This document shows, piece after piece, positions 37,301 through 50,786 of a stretch of 64,000 nucleotides of DNA. The position numbers were made by a program, and so were the translations under genes. The notes beneath the pieces were generated by a model. That model ran no database searches and had not been told where the DNA came from. It was given only the letters and a program-made list of their open reading frames with translations. Source of the stretch: Tigriopus japonicus (lineage: Eukaryota; Arthropoda; Copepoda; Harpacticoida; Harpacticidae); assembly GCA_010645155.1 (NCBI GenBank), contig CM021323.1:1199873-1263872 (forward strand), given 5' to 3'. Numbering within the stretch: position 1 is the first letter of the stretch; the number at the start of each line of letters is the position of its first letter.

Positions 37301-40300
37301 GGCTGCCTTTCGTGGTGTTCCTTTCAAACAAATGAGTTTTACATATGGCGCTCTTCGAAATCTGAAGCAAAGATATCTTTGGCCCACCTCGTCATCCATT
37401 ACATTCCTTCGAATTCTATGATTACCTCGTTTGTCTTTGAATGAGAGCAGGAATGCCGAACTACATAGGAATAACTTCATTTTCTTTCCACATGGAAGAC
37501 ACATAAATACCGATATGGACATCATACTTCCGAGGGTCAAAACCTGTAAAAAGCATCACTACGATTCGACACATTTGAACCTATCCAACGATAGACTACT
37601 AAAGCCTTGTGCATTTTTGTCTCCAGTCATTCAAAATATAGATCGGGCCCGTCTCCAAACTTTGTCCACCGAGCATTCTTGTGGGTTTATCTTTGTCATT
37701 CCCTCCTGATTATCTCCGTTTTCTCATCAAGATTTATTTGTTCCATCAGTGGACTCCCATTGAGGACGATAAGTCTGGCTGGATTCATCGTCTGGAGGAT
37801 GGACCATGATCAACTACGAGCATGCCAACGATGAAGAACAAATTGATTGTCATTAGTGGTATCAAGCGAATCAAGCGAGAGAGACGAACGGGTCTGCCAG
37901 ACTCAATAGGTTTGAAATTAGCTATCGAGAGTGCCTCGTTCTCATTCATGGACATTGCAGCAACCATACAGAGAAATGGCCCAAATGGCTCACATTAATT
38001 CGAATCATCAAGCACCATTCGATTATAACTAAGAAACTTTGTGTCAAACACGTTGAAATAACAACTAGTATGTTGTTGTTTTTCACCATTCCTGTCCGTT
38101 TCATGTTAACATCCTTCAAAATTCGTGACATTTTCCCAAGACATCATCGAGCACTTTCTCAACCTTTTTTTACGATTTCGCTTGAACTCCTTCATGCGAT
38201 ATCATGACGATCCGATTCCATCATGGTGGTACAGGACTAACTAACCCTGGCATGGATGGTGGTAGCTATATGAACTGAGAAAAAAGACCTCTCGGACAAG
38301 GGAAATGAAATCGCTACGCTTATTAAGAACTTCAACTGCCATTCAAGATTATGTTCGCTTGCCCCCATGCAGAATTTCTACTGAAAAAAAGAAAGACGCA
38401 CCATTTTTCTCCAGCTCCTTGAATTGAAGTGCTCATAATGGTTCTTGATCTCCTGCTGACAGGATCTGAGCATTATCTCACTTACTTCGCCACATCATTC
38501 AAGTCGTCATATGGAACCTAATTGATCCAGAAGGATTGTACTAGTAATGCGAGTTGCGAGATCGGGTGGCTGAAGCAACCTGTTGCTCAGTTGACATACT
38601 TTTTCCCCTTTAGGGTTCCTCTCCCGGTTGCTCGATTCTCTCCTTTGAAAGCCAATTGATCGAGATATTGGAAGTTGTGGCTTGCTCGTTGCCAAAAGAG
38701 CTGAGTGTGTGAGCCAAGCCACCAAGTTCATTCCTGGAACACCAGACTCGACCCAATAGACTTGGGGGAACACCAAATTGAAGCAACAGGCCTCTACGAT
38801 CACTGTAAAAAGTACTTACTTTTGTCCTTGAATTACAGGACACTTTTCAAGCGGTTTTAAGGCTCTATAGTTTTGATCCTGAAATATGTGAGTAGAAACA
38901 TTCACATGATCCTCAATGAAGTATTTATACATGTATATTTGAGACCTTTTAGTGTCGAAAGCAGTGTTACACACAAGTGATAGGGTTATTTGTTCGATTC
39001 TCCCCCTTTTTTGTCCTTCTCTCTTTTTTCCTCTTTCCCTCCTGTCTCAACAAGTTCCAATATCAATCGGCATTTGGCACAAGGAAGGGAAAAGGAAAAT
39101 GGAACCGGAAACAGATTTGTCGCCCTTTCTTCAGATTTTGGAACAAAGCCAACAAAGAGATAAAAATGAACAAATATTGACTGGACTCTTTGTGTTGCAC
39201 TACAATGTGCAAGAAATCTAAAAGTTATAATCACTTTGTTAGTATCGACAAAGATTTAACTCCGGGAGATAATATAATCATTTGCATAGGAGATGATTGT
39301 TGCCTTTATGCATGAGCCCTACAATTGACTTTACAAATGTTAGCAATAATTAAGTGACAAACTTTTTCCAATAGTCCATTCATTCAACGCAGGTTCTCGC
39401 TTTCTAGAGGCTTTGTTTTCTCTTCTATAAAGCTTCCAATGGTTCCATGAGTAATATAAAGGCAAATCCAATTGACGGCTATCTGGATTATGAAATATGG
39501 TCGCATTTATTTGCGAGGGAAAAAAGAAATATATGGAGTTTAGCCCGTGCAATATCCATCAGATATGATCGCCAAACCCGATGGTGGTGGTGCCAGTGGT
39601 GGTGGTGGTGGTGGAAAACGAAGACGGAACAGCCAACAGACCAGGATCCAGATTGCCATACCGAGCTCAGCTGAATGGGGGGACTGGCTTGGTCGCTTGC
39701 TTGCTTGGCCAGTCAGTCGAACACACAAAAGTCGTGATAAATGGTACAACAATATGCACAATCTTTCTTCTTCGTCTTTTCCTCCTTCTTCCTATATGAA
39801 AATATGAGGACCAATGCATACATGCAAAGGCAGTCAGAGACCCCCAAGGACCCAGGATCCAGAGCTTAGCTTGCTTGGCCATATCAAAATGCGACAAAAT
39901 CAAAACTCGAAGATATATTTGCTGGACGAAGACGACGGTTGCGAATGGCGACCTAAGGGAGGACATGTACAGAAAAAAAAGTCCACCAGCCGTTTCTCCT
40001 CCTCCTTCCACTTCTTTTCTTTTTTTCCCCTTTTTCCTTCCTCTTTTTCGTTTCATTTCATCCACATGCAAATTGGAATTGAGGCTATAACACAATTGGC
40101 TATGGATCCAATAAAGGCAGTCAGCCAGGAGGGAATTCCGAATGGTCAAAGTGAAAGAGACATCCCAAGAATGACTGTCTAATATTCACAAGGGAGAGAA
40201 GGGTCTTCTGAAACCAAACCCTCGAGATATGTAGTAGGGGCTCCAAGCTTGAAACGACGAGCTACATGTACATTTATGTACGTACGTAGCACACAGCCCT

Positions 40301-43300
40301 AAACCATTACATATTCAATGGAAACAGATTTTATGGAAGAATTGGATTGGTCCTTCCACGCGTGGTAAGTGAAGAGCAACCAGCCCCGAAAAGAAACCAT
40401 TGAAGACACCAGGGACCAACTCAATATCTAGTGGAACATCCAGCTTTAGAGATTGAGAGGCTGGAACAGAGGAGAACGGAGAGAGAGAGAGAGAACTCTT
40501 AGATTTATGCATATGTGGCCAATCTTGGAACCAAATGTGATGTGAATTTCTGAACGTCCCCTATTGATGGTCACTTTCCAAAATTGAGACATTTTCCATC
40601 CTCTGCAACGGATAAAACCCATTGTCTCCCCTCTTCGCTCATTCTCAGTCCCCAACAACAATATTCGACCATGGGACGATGCTCCAAATGCTCCCAATGT
40701 GTTCCGTCTCCTTCGTTGGGATAAAACAAGATTTGGGGATCAAATGAACCTGACTAAATCCCTTCAATATCCATCATTGCTGACCGGGTTTATGGCCAGT
40801 CTTGGATGGCATGGCCATTTTTTTGAGAAGTGATCCGCTTGACTAACACATCACACTAATGGACTTTTTCGGACGGACGGAAAGATGGATACAAGAGGGA
40901 TTCGCTTAAATGAGAAGCAATCAGTATTGTGCCCAACAAGGAGTCAAATTGTGCTAGCCCCTACCATCCGAAAGGACGCGCCCTCTTACACATTATATAG
41001 TTGCAGAGCATACTGTTCGTTCTACGACCCACTCCCCCTCCTGAAACTAAAGGGACTGTCTGGGGTAGTTTGGCTTGGCCAACATCTTTTTTGTGTGTAA
41101 TGATCTCATTTACTGGTTTTTTTTTCCCTGGTCTGGTTCTAGTGGTTTCAGGGCCATTCATTGCTGCCAACAACCTACTTACGGCATGTGTGGTCCTGAT
41201 CAAACAAAGTTGTTGTCTATGCAGACACCTTACTTCCTCTTTCATCGAGGTTCATTAATTGGTAAAATTGGGATTTTTTCTTTTAAGCTGGATAGGAGGA
41301 CGCCTTGACAGTGGGCTTTTCAAAGGATCCATGTCCCCGTGACTCAATAGCTCAATTTAGAATGAAACGCTGAAATTGGAATTAATGAAGGTAGACTCAC
41401 CGGACTCCTACTACTACTATCATCACCACTATTCACCACTCAGGCACTCACTCCTAGTCAAATGATTGGAATAGTCGGACGCCACTTTGGTTTCTCTCTC
41501 TCTCTCTTCTTCTTCTACTTCTTGGCAAAGTAACCATTAATTGTCTAATGACTTCCAGGGAATGAAGTCTGAATAAAGCCATTGAGTCATTCGATGTCAT
41601 TAAGAGACTGAAGGTGATTAGTTTGAAAACGAGAATGTTCGGTTTTGGTCCCATTCAGAACAGATTGAGATTCAATGAGTTTTGAAAGACGAATGATCGA
41701 TAAGCTACGAGTTCAGTCAGCACAGCCACTCGGAACATATCACCTTTCAATGAAGCCTTCTTCGCCGATAAGCAAACAAATCCATCTTATTTCTTTAGGT
41801 TTGCCTTCAGCTCATCGTCGGGTGGTGTCATCCGTTTCATTGACTACTTGGCTACCCCGGTGAACGATGTACGTACCTTCAACCAGAGCAGCTCATCCAC
41901 TCCAAACCGAGTGGAGCATGGGAGAGGATGTCGATGATCTTCTGTTCATCTCTCGATTTGAGAGCAAGAGGAAACAGGATGAAGAGGAATCAATCAATTG
42001 TACGCAGCCCTCCTCCTTGCATAACGTCTGCTTAACAGAAAGCTAGCTACTGTAGCTTACGACAACGAACGTCGAATAGCCTTCTCTCTACCCTCTCTCT
42101 CTCAAAAGAAAAAGTAAGGAACACGATAAGCTTTCAATTTTATCTGTTCAAAATATCGCTTTCATCAGTGTGAACTTCCGATCAAACCGTGACGAAGCCA
42201 GGCGCCTCGGCATCCAATGTTTGATCCTTATCAAGCCCACAGACCCAAAGCGAGTGAAATGCCCAAAAATTGAGGCATGTTTTCATAAAAAACGGCTGCT
42301 TGAGGGTGCGTTGATGAAGAAGCGATTGAGAATCCATATTATCGGGCCAAAGATTCAGGGGAAGTCAAAGTGAAGCCATTGATGGATGAAGATGTTAAAC
42401 CTGATGATTTCAGACAAAAGGATCACTTCAAAAAATGACACCTCATCGTCTTGATCGTGGCCATCGGAGACTCGACTCCATTCAAGCAGTGCTGCACATT
42501 GCTAGGCTTTTTTTTATCCGTCGTCACACTTGACTACAACTGAACGAAATCTGGATTGTCATGATAAAGGATCCCAAAATTCTCGTAAACGTTTTTTTCT
42601 TTACAACTGTAAGTTTTATTTTCAACAACAATTGAACAATTCGTCATAGAAGGAATTCTAGAGAGGCAGTCATTTTATTTGATTAAGGTCATATGGTAAT
42701 TACCGATCATTGGGATTTTTGGGGGCACTTTTTGGCAAGACCTAGTTTCATTTCTGATTGACTCTATCTGAGTATCAGTGAAATCCATCCCTAATGGTTG
42801 GATGTGTGCTTGTTTGGCAAGCGAATGTATCTCGTCATTCGATTTGAAGTGGAGATTCGTGCAAATTTCTCCACTTGTCGACTTACTGGAACATGAATAA
42901 ATCACCAAATCGGAAGGAGGCCCTCACAACTCACAAACAAGCTCCGATTTAGTGCGTAAGCATGGTGCTCGTATTTCAATGGCTTTCGACAAGCACGATA
43001 AAACTATTTTTTTGTACTCCTCAGATCGGCAAATCTCCCGAGGAGGTAAAAGTGATTCCCATGTGGCAGCTTTTCTCCATGGGCGGAATAATCCTTTATT
43101 TCCAACTTGGTACGTGACTTCAATCGGTTCTCATAATTTTCAGATTCATATTTTTCATCATTACCGCCCAGTATTGCGGCACTTCTACGACCGACCAACC
43201 ACTTCTAAGCTTTGAACAAAAATATGAGGAAAATAATCACTCCAAGGAAGCAATAAACATGGGTGTCCATGAAATCTCGGACATTACGGCCTCCGCTTCG

Positions 43301-44921
43301 AACGAATTTTGAGCGTTTATTGTTTTTAGCTACAAATGCACAACTAAGAGGCTCTTGGATTGGTATTAACACTAAACCAAGATGTGCTAGTTGTGACGAG
43401 AGGGCTCAATGGTTTGGGCGTGAGTAGCTCTGCAGATCTATATTCAGCTCCCAACGTTTCATGGATCCTGTCTGCAAAGGTAGGTACGTATCTTTGGACA
43501 AATTGATTCTTGACAATCAAAAGGAATCTCCCCCTTTTCCTCCTGTGAGGGCTCCAACCCTCCATTCTGTACCAAAAACACTGTCTAAAATACATGTCCA
43601 TCATACACTTTCCCATACCACCATTCATGGGCCGAGTCCATCCCTTTCCAAAGAGGTTTCTCCATGGCCGAGCTAATTCATCCAAGTGACCGGTTCCAAG
43701 GTGTTTCACATTCATGTGCTCGGGTACAACCCTACTACCCAATGTACCCCACAGTGTGAAAAACCGACACAATACAGTGATTAATTGATGAACGGTGGAA
43801 ATGGTGGTGTGTGTGAAGGTACTATAGACAACATGTTGAAGGAATCGCGGCTAACTTTTTCCATAGTCTGTCCACGACGGGCAAGAAACAGCCGAAGAAA
43901 GCGATAGACATATGAACAGACCGACGACGTTCGTTAATACATGAATATCCATTGTAGAAGACCATGTCAAGCTAAGCAAGCCACACCAAGTCTTTGCTTG
44001 GGTCCTCCGGTATGCTATGAAAAGAAACTCAATTGAGATGAATCATGTGAATGAGCCGGAGATGATCCAAAGGCAACGTGGGCGCCTCCTTGTTCTTGAC
44101 GAACCCAGTCTCAAAAGTATCCTTTGATGATGCATTTCGTCGCTCTTATTGCTTCTTGGCCACAGGCGATCATCATTGAAGAGCAAGTGAATAGAGGAAG
44201 ACACGATGCGTCCAATTCGATGAAGGGGTTCACATGTAGGTCAGAATTGGAACGTTTTCTCAAGATCAGTCTCATTCAACAAACATGGGAACAAAGTACA
44301 AGGCGCATTCCAGAACTCTTATATTGAGAGATTAACATGACGGAGAGCCATCTTGAGTATGAACATGAACATCGGATGGTACTGAAGCAAGTCGAGGACT
44401 CCAATTGGAAATGCTGAAATTGAGGGCACGGTCTGTTTTTGGCAAATGCTCACAAATCATTTGTCGTCTTTCTTTGGTCGGGGAGCATTTATCATCATTA
44501 TTAGCTCCACGTGAAGTGTCTGTGGGTTTTTTTTCTGTAAAAAGCATATGAGAGCAAATGTTGAACGTAAACTGGCAGTTTGGCCGTGTGACTTCTTCAT
44601 CAATGCCCGCCACATTCAAAAGCAAACACTCACACTCTCATCATACAGAGCGCACGAGTCAATACCTACAGTATATGTAGCAGAACAGTACAGTACATAC
44701 ACAATGAAAGAAGCAAAGTTGCTCTTCACGGAGTTAAGGTGAGAAAAATGCACAAAAAGCCTCAACTAGCAAAGCTTCATGGTAATTTTCGCTTCATTCA
44801 ACGATGTAGCACTCGTTCGTCTTGCGGGAGTGCAAATTTGCACGTTTCTCGCCAATGTTCAGACATGGGCCGAGAAATTGAAAATTCAGGGCTTCTTCAC
44901 ATGCATCTCGGAGTAGCCATG

Positions 44922-44930
44922 GATTGAATC
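44922..44930. repeat. Left target-site duplication GATTGAATC
   Basis: Nine bases identical to 45379-45387, flanking the foldback element exactly at the symmetric ends of its arms. Confidence 0.8.
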
Positions 44931-45378
44931 AAGAAGCACAGAAATCATGGAGTGGGAGGCTAGCAATGAGAGTTATGATTTCGAGCAGAAACGAACCATT
45001 TGCGTTCTTCTGCAAATGAGACCTGGCTTGCATTGAGAAGAACACGTATTTCAAATTTCAGCCCAATCGAATGCCGGAGTGAAAAGTTATGCCTTCTCAA
45101 ACTTATGTACTGAAGAGAGCATAGAATGAATGACCCCTCCCTTTTGTGGTAAAACGAGTACCACAAAAGGGCTAGTTCATTCATTCTCGGTAGGATTTGC
45201 ACTGAACTTTGAGCGAGAATTACTTTTGTCTCCGACGTTTGATTGAGCTGAAAATTGAAATACGTATTCTTGTAAACATATGCAAGATCTCACTTGCAAA
45301 AGAACGTAATTGAATTGTTCTTACTGGAAATCATGATTCTCATTGCTAGCCTCTCACCCCATGATTCCAGTGCTTCTT
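44931..45378. mobile_element. Foldback (hairpin) transposable element with 9-bp target duplication
   Basis: The segment is an almost complete inverted repeat. The left arm 44931-45151 and right arm 45159-45378 are complementary over their whole length. Outer 50 bases: about 88 percent identical by eye; the middle is lower, with small gaps. The innermost 13 bases (CCCTTTTGTGGTA) pair perfectly around a 7-base loop. The ends are AAGAAGCAC and GTGCTTCTT. A perfect direct repeat GATTGAATC lies outside each end (44922-44930 and 45379-45387). Nine-base duplications with long terminal inverted repeats are usual for Mutator-like elements, so a foldback MULE-type MITE is the best guess. It has no coding capacity. 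The RNA would fold into a hairpin of about 220 bp. Confidence 0.85.
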
Positions 45379-45387
45379 GATTGAATC
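45379..45387. repeat. Right target-site duplication GATTGAATC
   Basis: Partner of 44922-44930. Two further bases (AA) also match, but the inverted-repeat ends fix the duplication at nine. Confidence 0.8.
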
Positions 45388-48300
45388 AACAACATTCCTC
45401 AGTCAATGCGTGTTACAAGCGCCAATTGACTGAACTGAATACATTGATAGCAATTGATCGAGTTGATCTGGCCTGTGCTGATTGGCTTTAATGGCTTGGT
45501 GTATGATTTTTATTGACTGTAAATTATGGATTTGACCTTTTCAATGGAACCACTCAACGGATCTCTTGTCACCCGAACTCAACACGCTGTGGATTGTAGG
45601 GTGGCGATATTGATGGTGGAAAGCTCGATCCGTGCCTAAACGATCTCCTCTTCTATGAATGTCAAAGTCATATTTCACCAGCTTTGAGAATCGGATTAGA
45701 GCTTTCAAAAAAGCTCATATTATTATTACTGTTATCAGATACCGTTGGCTGGATGATTTTCAAGGGTCGAAGTTAGCCGAGATCATCGCCCCTTCAAGCT
45801 GCAAGGCTTCCAATATCTCAGATTAAGTCCCTCTTTATAGCCTTTCAAAAAAGATCTAGTGATCACAATCATTTAAATATGGCCCATCATTCACAAAAAT
45901 CAGAATTCCAATGCAACGGACGCCAGAAGAAATGATGTGTTTTCGAAAATATTACTAAAATGGGAAACCATCCGTGGTCCTCCATACGGACCTATTAGAA
46001 CGGGAAGACCTTGAAAATTATTCCGTCTTAGTAATTTGAAAGAGCTTCTTCGATCATGGAAGGTGAAGAAAGGGTTGAATTTGAATTTCCGAGTGTTGGC
46101 CAATAAATTGTCGGTGTCTTGGTGGGGTTTTCAAACATTGATTGAGCATGAAATGGTCACTTGAGGGCATTTTTCACATTCAGATGGGCTTCCATTCGCC
46201 TTTTGTCTCCATGGGTGAATAAGTGAGGAGCTATAATCAAGAAACCCATCACTTAATGGCCCCCTACAGCTAAATTAGAGCCTACAGTGATCAAGAATCG
46301 GAATCTCCCTACATGTAGTAGTACTACTGTACGTAAGGACGTTAAGTGCACGGGAATAGTTCCAAGCTCGCGTCTAGTCTATCATTACTATGAAACGTAA
46401 AACATGTATATCGAACGTTCATTTAACTTGTATGAAAGACCCAAGTAGATATGTTGTCCTACAGTAATGCTTTGCTCGAGTTTTCTGGACCCATCAGAAC
46501 TTCACGAGTACATTAATCAGAGCATTGGACTTGTCAAGATCTAATGTGATTGTTCTCCGCGAAAAATGACCCCCTTGAGTACGAGATGTGAGAGCCCGAG
46601 CGCAAAGAGTGCAGGAAATGCTCTTAGCTCTAGAAAATAGACAACAAACTCAGAACAAATGGCGACTCGATTTTTGAGGGTTTGCACTTTGGAAACAAAC
46701 TATGGGTTCGGTTGGTAGTGGCGATGGTGGACGACGACTTTGGTGTACTTTGAGTCCGGAATCCCCACCAAGCATTACTACGTTAGAAATTAATTTACCA
46801 CGAATTGATTAATGGTGCCGAAGAACACACAGGAAATAAGTGACTTGGCTTCTATCAATAAACGTCTTCGGCTCAGATCCACAATCTGGCGTGCCAACAA
46901 AAATCTACCGCCTTGGTAATAACTACGGTAGAAGGTGAACGCAAACCAAGAGAGGAGAAATGCCATGCTATTGGAAGCTGAATGGTTCGTTCAACCATTA
47001 ATCCCTATGGTGTCTGAGAAAAGTGCCTGCAAAAAAGCAGGGAGGATTTGTCATGAAAGTTAGGGTGTATAATTCTGTCCATCAAACAGACAGATGGAGG
47101 TACGAGGGACATCAATGTATCAGAAGTAAGAGTGTGTCATGTCTTCGTTCCAAAACAAGAGGGCATTAATAAGCTATTGACCACCTGACTCTGCTCAAAT
47201 TCGAAGAACAGCGAGCCAACCCTGCCAACTAAAGGAGGTCAATCTAATGATCGGACATGTGGAAAATAAGTTTGAATGTCGCAGCAGGTCCTGCTCATGT
47301 AAGCGACACTTTTTTAGGAGATGGAAAGATGACTATCAACATTGAGTTTCCGGCACGCGGACTAACTGTCAAATGAAAATGCAAGTTCACAAAATACCTG
47401 AAATAGCACCCAAGTAACCCCGAGTGACAGTTGATAGGAAGTTGATTAAATTTTGATTGATAGAATCTGATTAGGGCAAAAACGCCAAGGTCGATTTTCT
47501 AATTAATGCCAAGCTTAAGGGCATATGTGCTGCAGGTACTTAGGTAACCCTTTTATCTTTCATACATGAACAACAAAGGCGATCTTAGTTGGCCTAATTA
47601 GGTAATGTAATTACAAAGACTTGCTTAATGTTGGTCGCAATAATGCCTTTTATCGTGTTTTTTGCTCTTTTCTCCAATGCGCGGTTCTCCCCCATCTCTC
47701 ATAAAACTGTCAAAATGATCATGAGGAAAATTCTGCAGATTTCATCTTTCATCAAGGATCCCAACCTCTCCAGAGAGCCCGAAAGCTACTTCAATATTTA
47801 TGGAACAGTTATGGGACAGCGAAGTCTTTCTGAACCTCTTTTATGAACCTACTTCCTATTCTTGGATCGGGTTTCGCAAAAAGGTAAAAAGCACAACAAC
47901 ACCATTGTAGTTCGTCCATAAAATGTAAATATTGGGTTATTCAAATCAAGTTAAGGAGACCATAGGTCCTGAAAGATTCAAGAATTTTGGCCAAATCAGT
48001 CGTACCTTTCAAATTGAACAATTTGAGTTAGATGAAGCCCAACCCTGCGACGGATTCTTTGAGAAAGCGATGAACATTACATCCCAGCCACCATTTGTTT
48101 TGATTAGTGAAACCACGAGGTTTTCTGACTTGGTTTCCTCGTGGGATGAAAATAAGAAGATATGACAAAGCGACCCCGGATTTCTTGTCTGATGTTGATA
48201 ATAGGAACACATTGGCCTTTGAAACTCCGGCAATAAGGGATCCTACAGTAAAACTTCACTCTTCTCTGGGCTCATTTTAAGGTCTCCTCTGCTAAAAAAT

Positions 48301-49560
48301 AAAAAAGCCCATGTCATACTAATACAGAAGTGAGCCATTAGTTAGTTAAAAGGGGAACGAACCTCTATAACCTAATCGATAATCCAAAGGATGTACGTAA
48401 ATCCAACTCCAAACCTAATTAGAGAGCCTTGGGAGATCAAAGACCTCAACGTCTTGTCAACTATCGGACATTGGTCTCATCTGACCCCAAAACCTCGCCG
48501 GAGGCCAAACGGACCAACCAAATGGTTCGAATTGGGAAAATCAGATTCTTACCTCGAGGGAGTTCGCCTGGAACAGATAGTCAATTTCACGATACTTTGA
48601 TTTCCCGGCACGGTTGCGTAAACTCTGGCCTCCTTGCTCACCCTGAATCTTCTAAGATGTCGGTGGTAGTCTTTGGTCAAAAGTTTCCCGTCTTTGGAAG
48701 AGCTCAGTCTAAATAGATTGCAACCATCTGGCCGAATGATTGGGAACATTGAATGGAATGGATTTCTATAACGGCTGGGCAGGGATGGTGAGCATCACCT
48801 CCGTACATTAGATAACTATTTAGAAGGTCAGCTTTAAAGTGAGGGAAATTTCGTGTCTAAGGGTATTCTTCATCATAGCATTTGCTTGATTCACCAAATT
48901 GGCACAAAGTATATCCATGTGAAGAATCGAGAGATCCCACTCCAAGATGCCAGCTTGCCTAGTTGGAAGTTTGCAAGTACCGTCAGTCCAAGATCGCTGG
49001 GGATTGGCTTGGAGCCTGAAGTATCATCATCAGATACAATATTGGTCTTCACGGAAGTCTGCCTCATCTTGGGACCAAAGCCGAGTGAACCCTTCTTTTC
49101 GAAGCCCTTTAGATCATCCTTTTGCCCTCAAGTGGAGTTTGGGATCTCCGCTCCTAGTTCTCTAAACTGATATGGATAGGAGGGATCTCGAGTTGAGGCA
49201 GATGGCTTTGTTTCGAGCACTTTATCAAGCCGATATTGAGTTCTGCTCTCGCTTGACCGAAAAGACCCATCGTCCATCCCGCCTCTGGCTCAACCATCTA
49301 CAACATTGTATCCCCTATCCAAGGAATCAGAGAAGATTGCCTTCGCTTCGTCTGGTCAAATTGAGTGGATCACTTGAAGATGAGAGGGCATTTGGGGACC
49401 AAAGGGAAATCAAATCATCCTTGCACTACTTCGAAGGGGATCGGCCACCTCTCTGATCTTCAAAGGACTTTCGATTTGTTCTTGGCGAAAGATTCAGCCA
49501 AAGCGGATGCCCAATTTTTGCCACAAATTAATAGTTTTATGATGGTCCAAGGACCAATAT
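45388..49560. other. Non-coding stretch with a possible coding remnant
   Basis: No intact gene was recognised. From about 47932 to 49575 open frames in changing phases carry protein-like sequence broken by stops. Parts resemble leucine-rich repeats (LLTLNLLRC near 48640, LEELSLNRL near 48700). This may be an eroded pseudogene or chance. Confidence 0.35.
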
Positions 49561-49575
49561 TTAAAAAGAACGATT
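48390..49575 (+). pseudogene. Possible decayed leucine-rich-repeat gene fragment (tentative)
   Basis: In the frame starting at 48391 the sequence YLEGVRLEQI is followed, after a stop, by LASLLTLNLLRC, another stop, and FPSLEELSLNRL. The three LxxLxL-type units are spaced 27 and 20 residues apart, as in irregular leucine-rich repeats. A further RLPSLRLVKLSGSLED lies near 49330 in another frame. At least three in-frame stops and one or more frameshifts would be needed, so it cannot be an intact gene. No start, splice site or domain boundary can be assigned. Chance remains a fair alternative. Confidence 0.25.
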
Positions 49576-50549
49576 AAAAAATAAAAGATTTCAAATATTT
49601 CAAGGCAATAAATCCAAGAGATCTCTTTAGAAATATCTTACCTGCTATTGTTACGGATAGATGAAAAAATAAATTTATGCTAAATTTATGGTAAGCCTTC
49701 ATCATCTTTTCAAGATGAAATAGAGGATAAAATGGTTCCCATCACAACACTCTGGCTTTTGAGTGTTTGGCGAAGCTCACCATATTACTTATTACTTTGA
49801 AACTTATTCAATTTGGACCATGCTAAAAATTGTGTAATAACTCACTTTTCAACAAATTCATACATACGTTAGCAGCTTTTTTCTGTAAAATGGTCTAGAT
49901 TTTTTCACTTGGAGGTAGATGAAAGAAATCGGGAAAATGAGACGAATTTAACTTTGAAGAGCTAAATTTGTTCATGTTGAATCCTACAGGAACGGTAAGG
50001 ATCAAGAGTTGGTCAAATCCGTCCTAATGTGGCCACAATAGAGAAACCATCCATTGCTGGATTTACGGACTAACTTAAACCAAGGATTTTGAGTATGTTT
50101 CTTTGCGATTTTATTTCTTGTGAACCTATCAAATGTGTTTGAAAAGTTTCCAACAGAGACAGGCAAAAAGTACCACAAAAACTGTTTGAAAATTGGCTAA
50201 AAGTGCAAAAAGATTTGAAATTGTCACTCTTTACAGGAATTTTTTCATGTCTTTGAATGTTAGGTTTTTAGTTCCATGTCTAAAATGATCACGTAATGCT
50301 GACAGCATCCTGGGAAATCGAATAGTGCCGATAAATGTGTTGTCCAAAGGTTTAATAGATTTGGGATTTCACATAAAAAGTGATGACAAAATGGAATAAC
50401 AGTATTTTGTAGTATGTCAATGATAATGTGTTATAATAGTTTGTTGAATATTACGTAAATTGTCAATAACTCTTCACTCCTTATGATTGTTACCAAAAGT
50501 AGATCAAAATGAATACATTCAAAAACCAAAAGTTTCTTATAGGCTAGGG

Positions 50550-50786
50550 CAGGGGTTCTCAACCTTTTTCCGGGGGATACCCATTTTGGCAAGGGAAATA
50601 TCCGATTTACCCCCCTATGCAATGACCAATAACAATAAAAATGTCAAAATACGTGAAGAAGAGAAAAACGTGCAATATTGGTCGAAAAACCCCAAGTTTT
50701 TTCCAATTTTTCCGGACACAAATTTACCCAACAGAAAGTCAAATTTACCCAATTTTGGGTAAATACCCATAGGTTGAGAACCCCTG
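50550..50786. mobile_element. hAT-type MITE (Buster-like), 237 bp
   Basis: The ends are perfect 16-base inverted repeats, CAGGGGTTCTCAACCT on the left and its complement on the right. The flanks are ggctaggg (50542-50549) and gactaggg (50787-50794), an 8-bp target duplication with one mismatch that fits the nnnTAnnn preference known for Buster-group hAT elements. The CAGGGGTTCTCAACC end is typical of Charlie/Buster elements. The interior is AT-rich with no transposase, so the element is non-autonomous. Confidence 0.88.

Larger units (their letters stand above)
30140..44920. other. Intergenic stretch without supported genes
   Basis: Open frames here are short and of no recognisable family. 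I see microsatellites (CAT at 30968, GA at 31271, CAT/CAC near 32710) and scattered GTAC-rich palindromes, for example at 36397 and 40277. No RNA gene was recognised. Confidence 0.5.

Noticed and set aside
41001..41258. Hydrophobic open frame that could be a membrane segment
   Set aside because: Short, T-rich DNA with no splice-supported partner exons. Hydrophobicity follows from base composition.
43344..43772. 142-codon open frame on the minus strand
   Set aside because: No recognisable motif and no flanking splice signals or neighbouring exons.
48113..48150. Short hairpin CCACGAGG...CCTCGTGG
   Set aside because: An 8-bp stem with a 16-base loop is expected by chance in 64 kb and has no supporting context.
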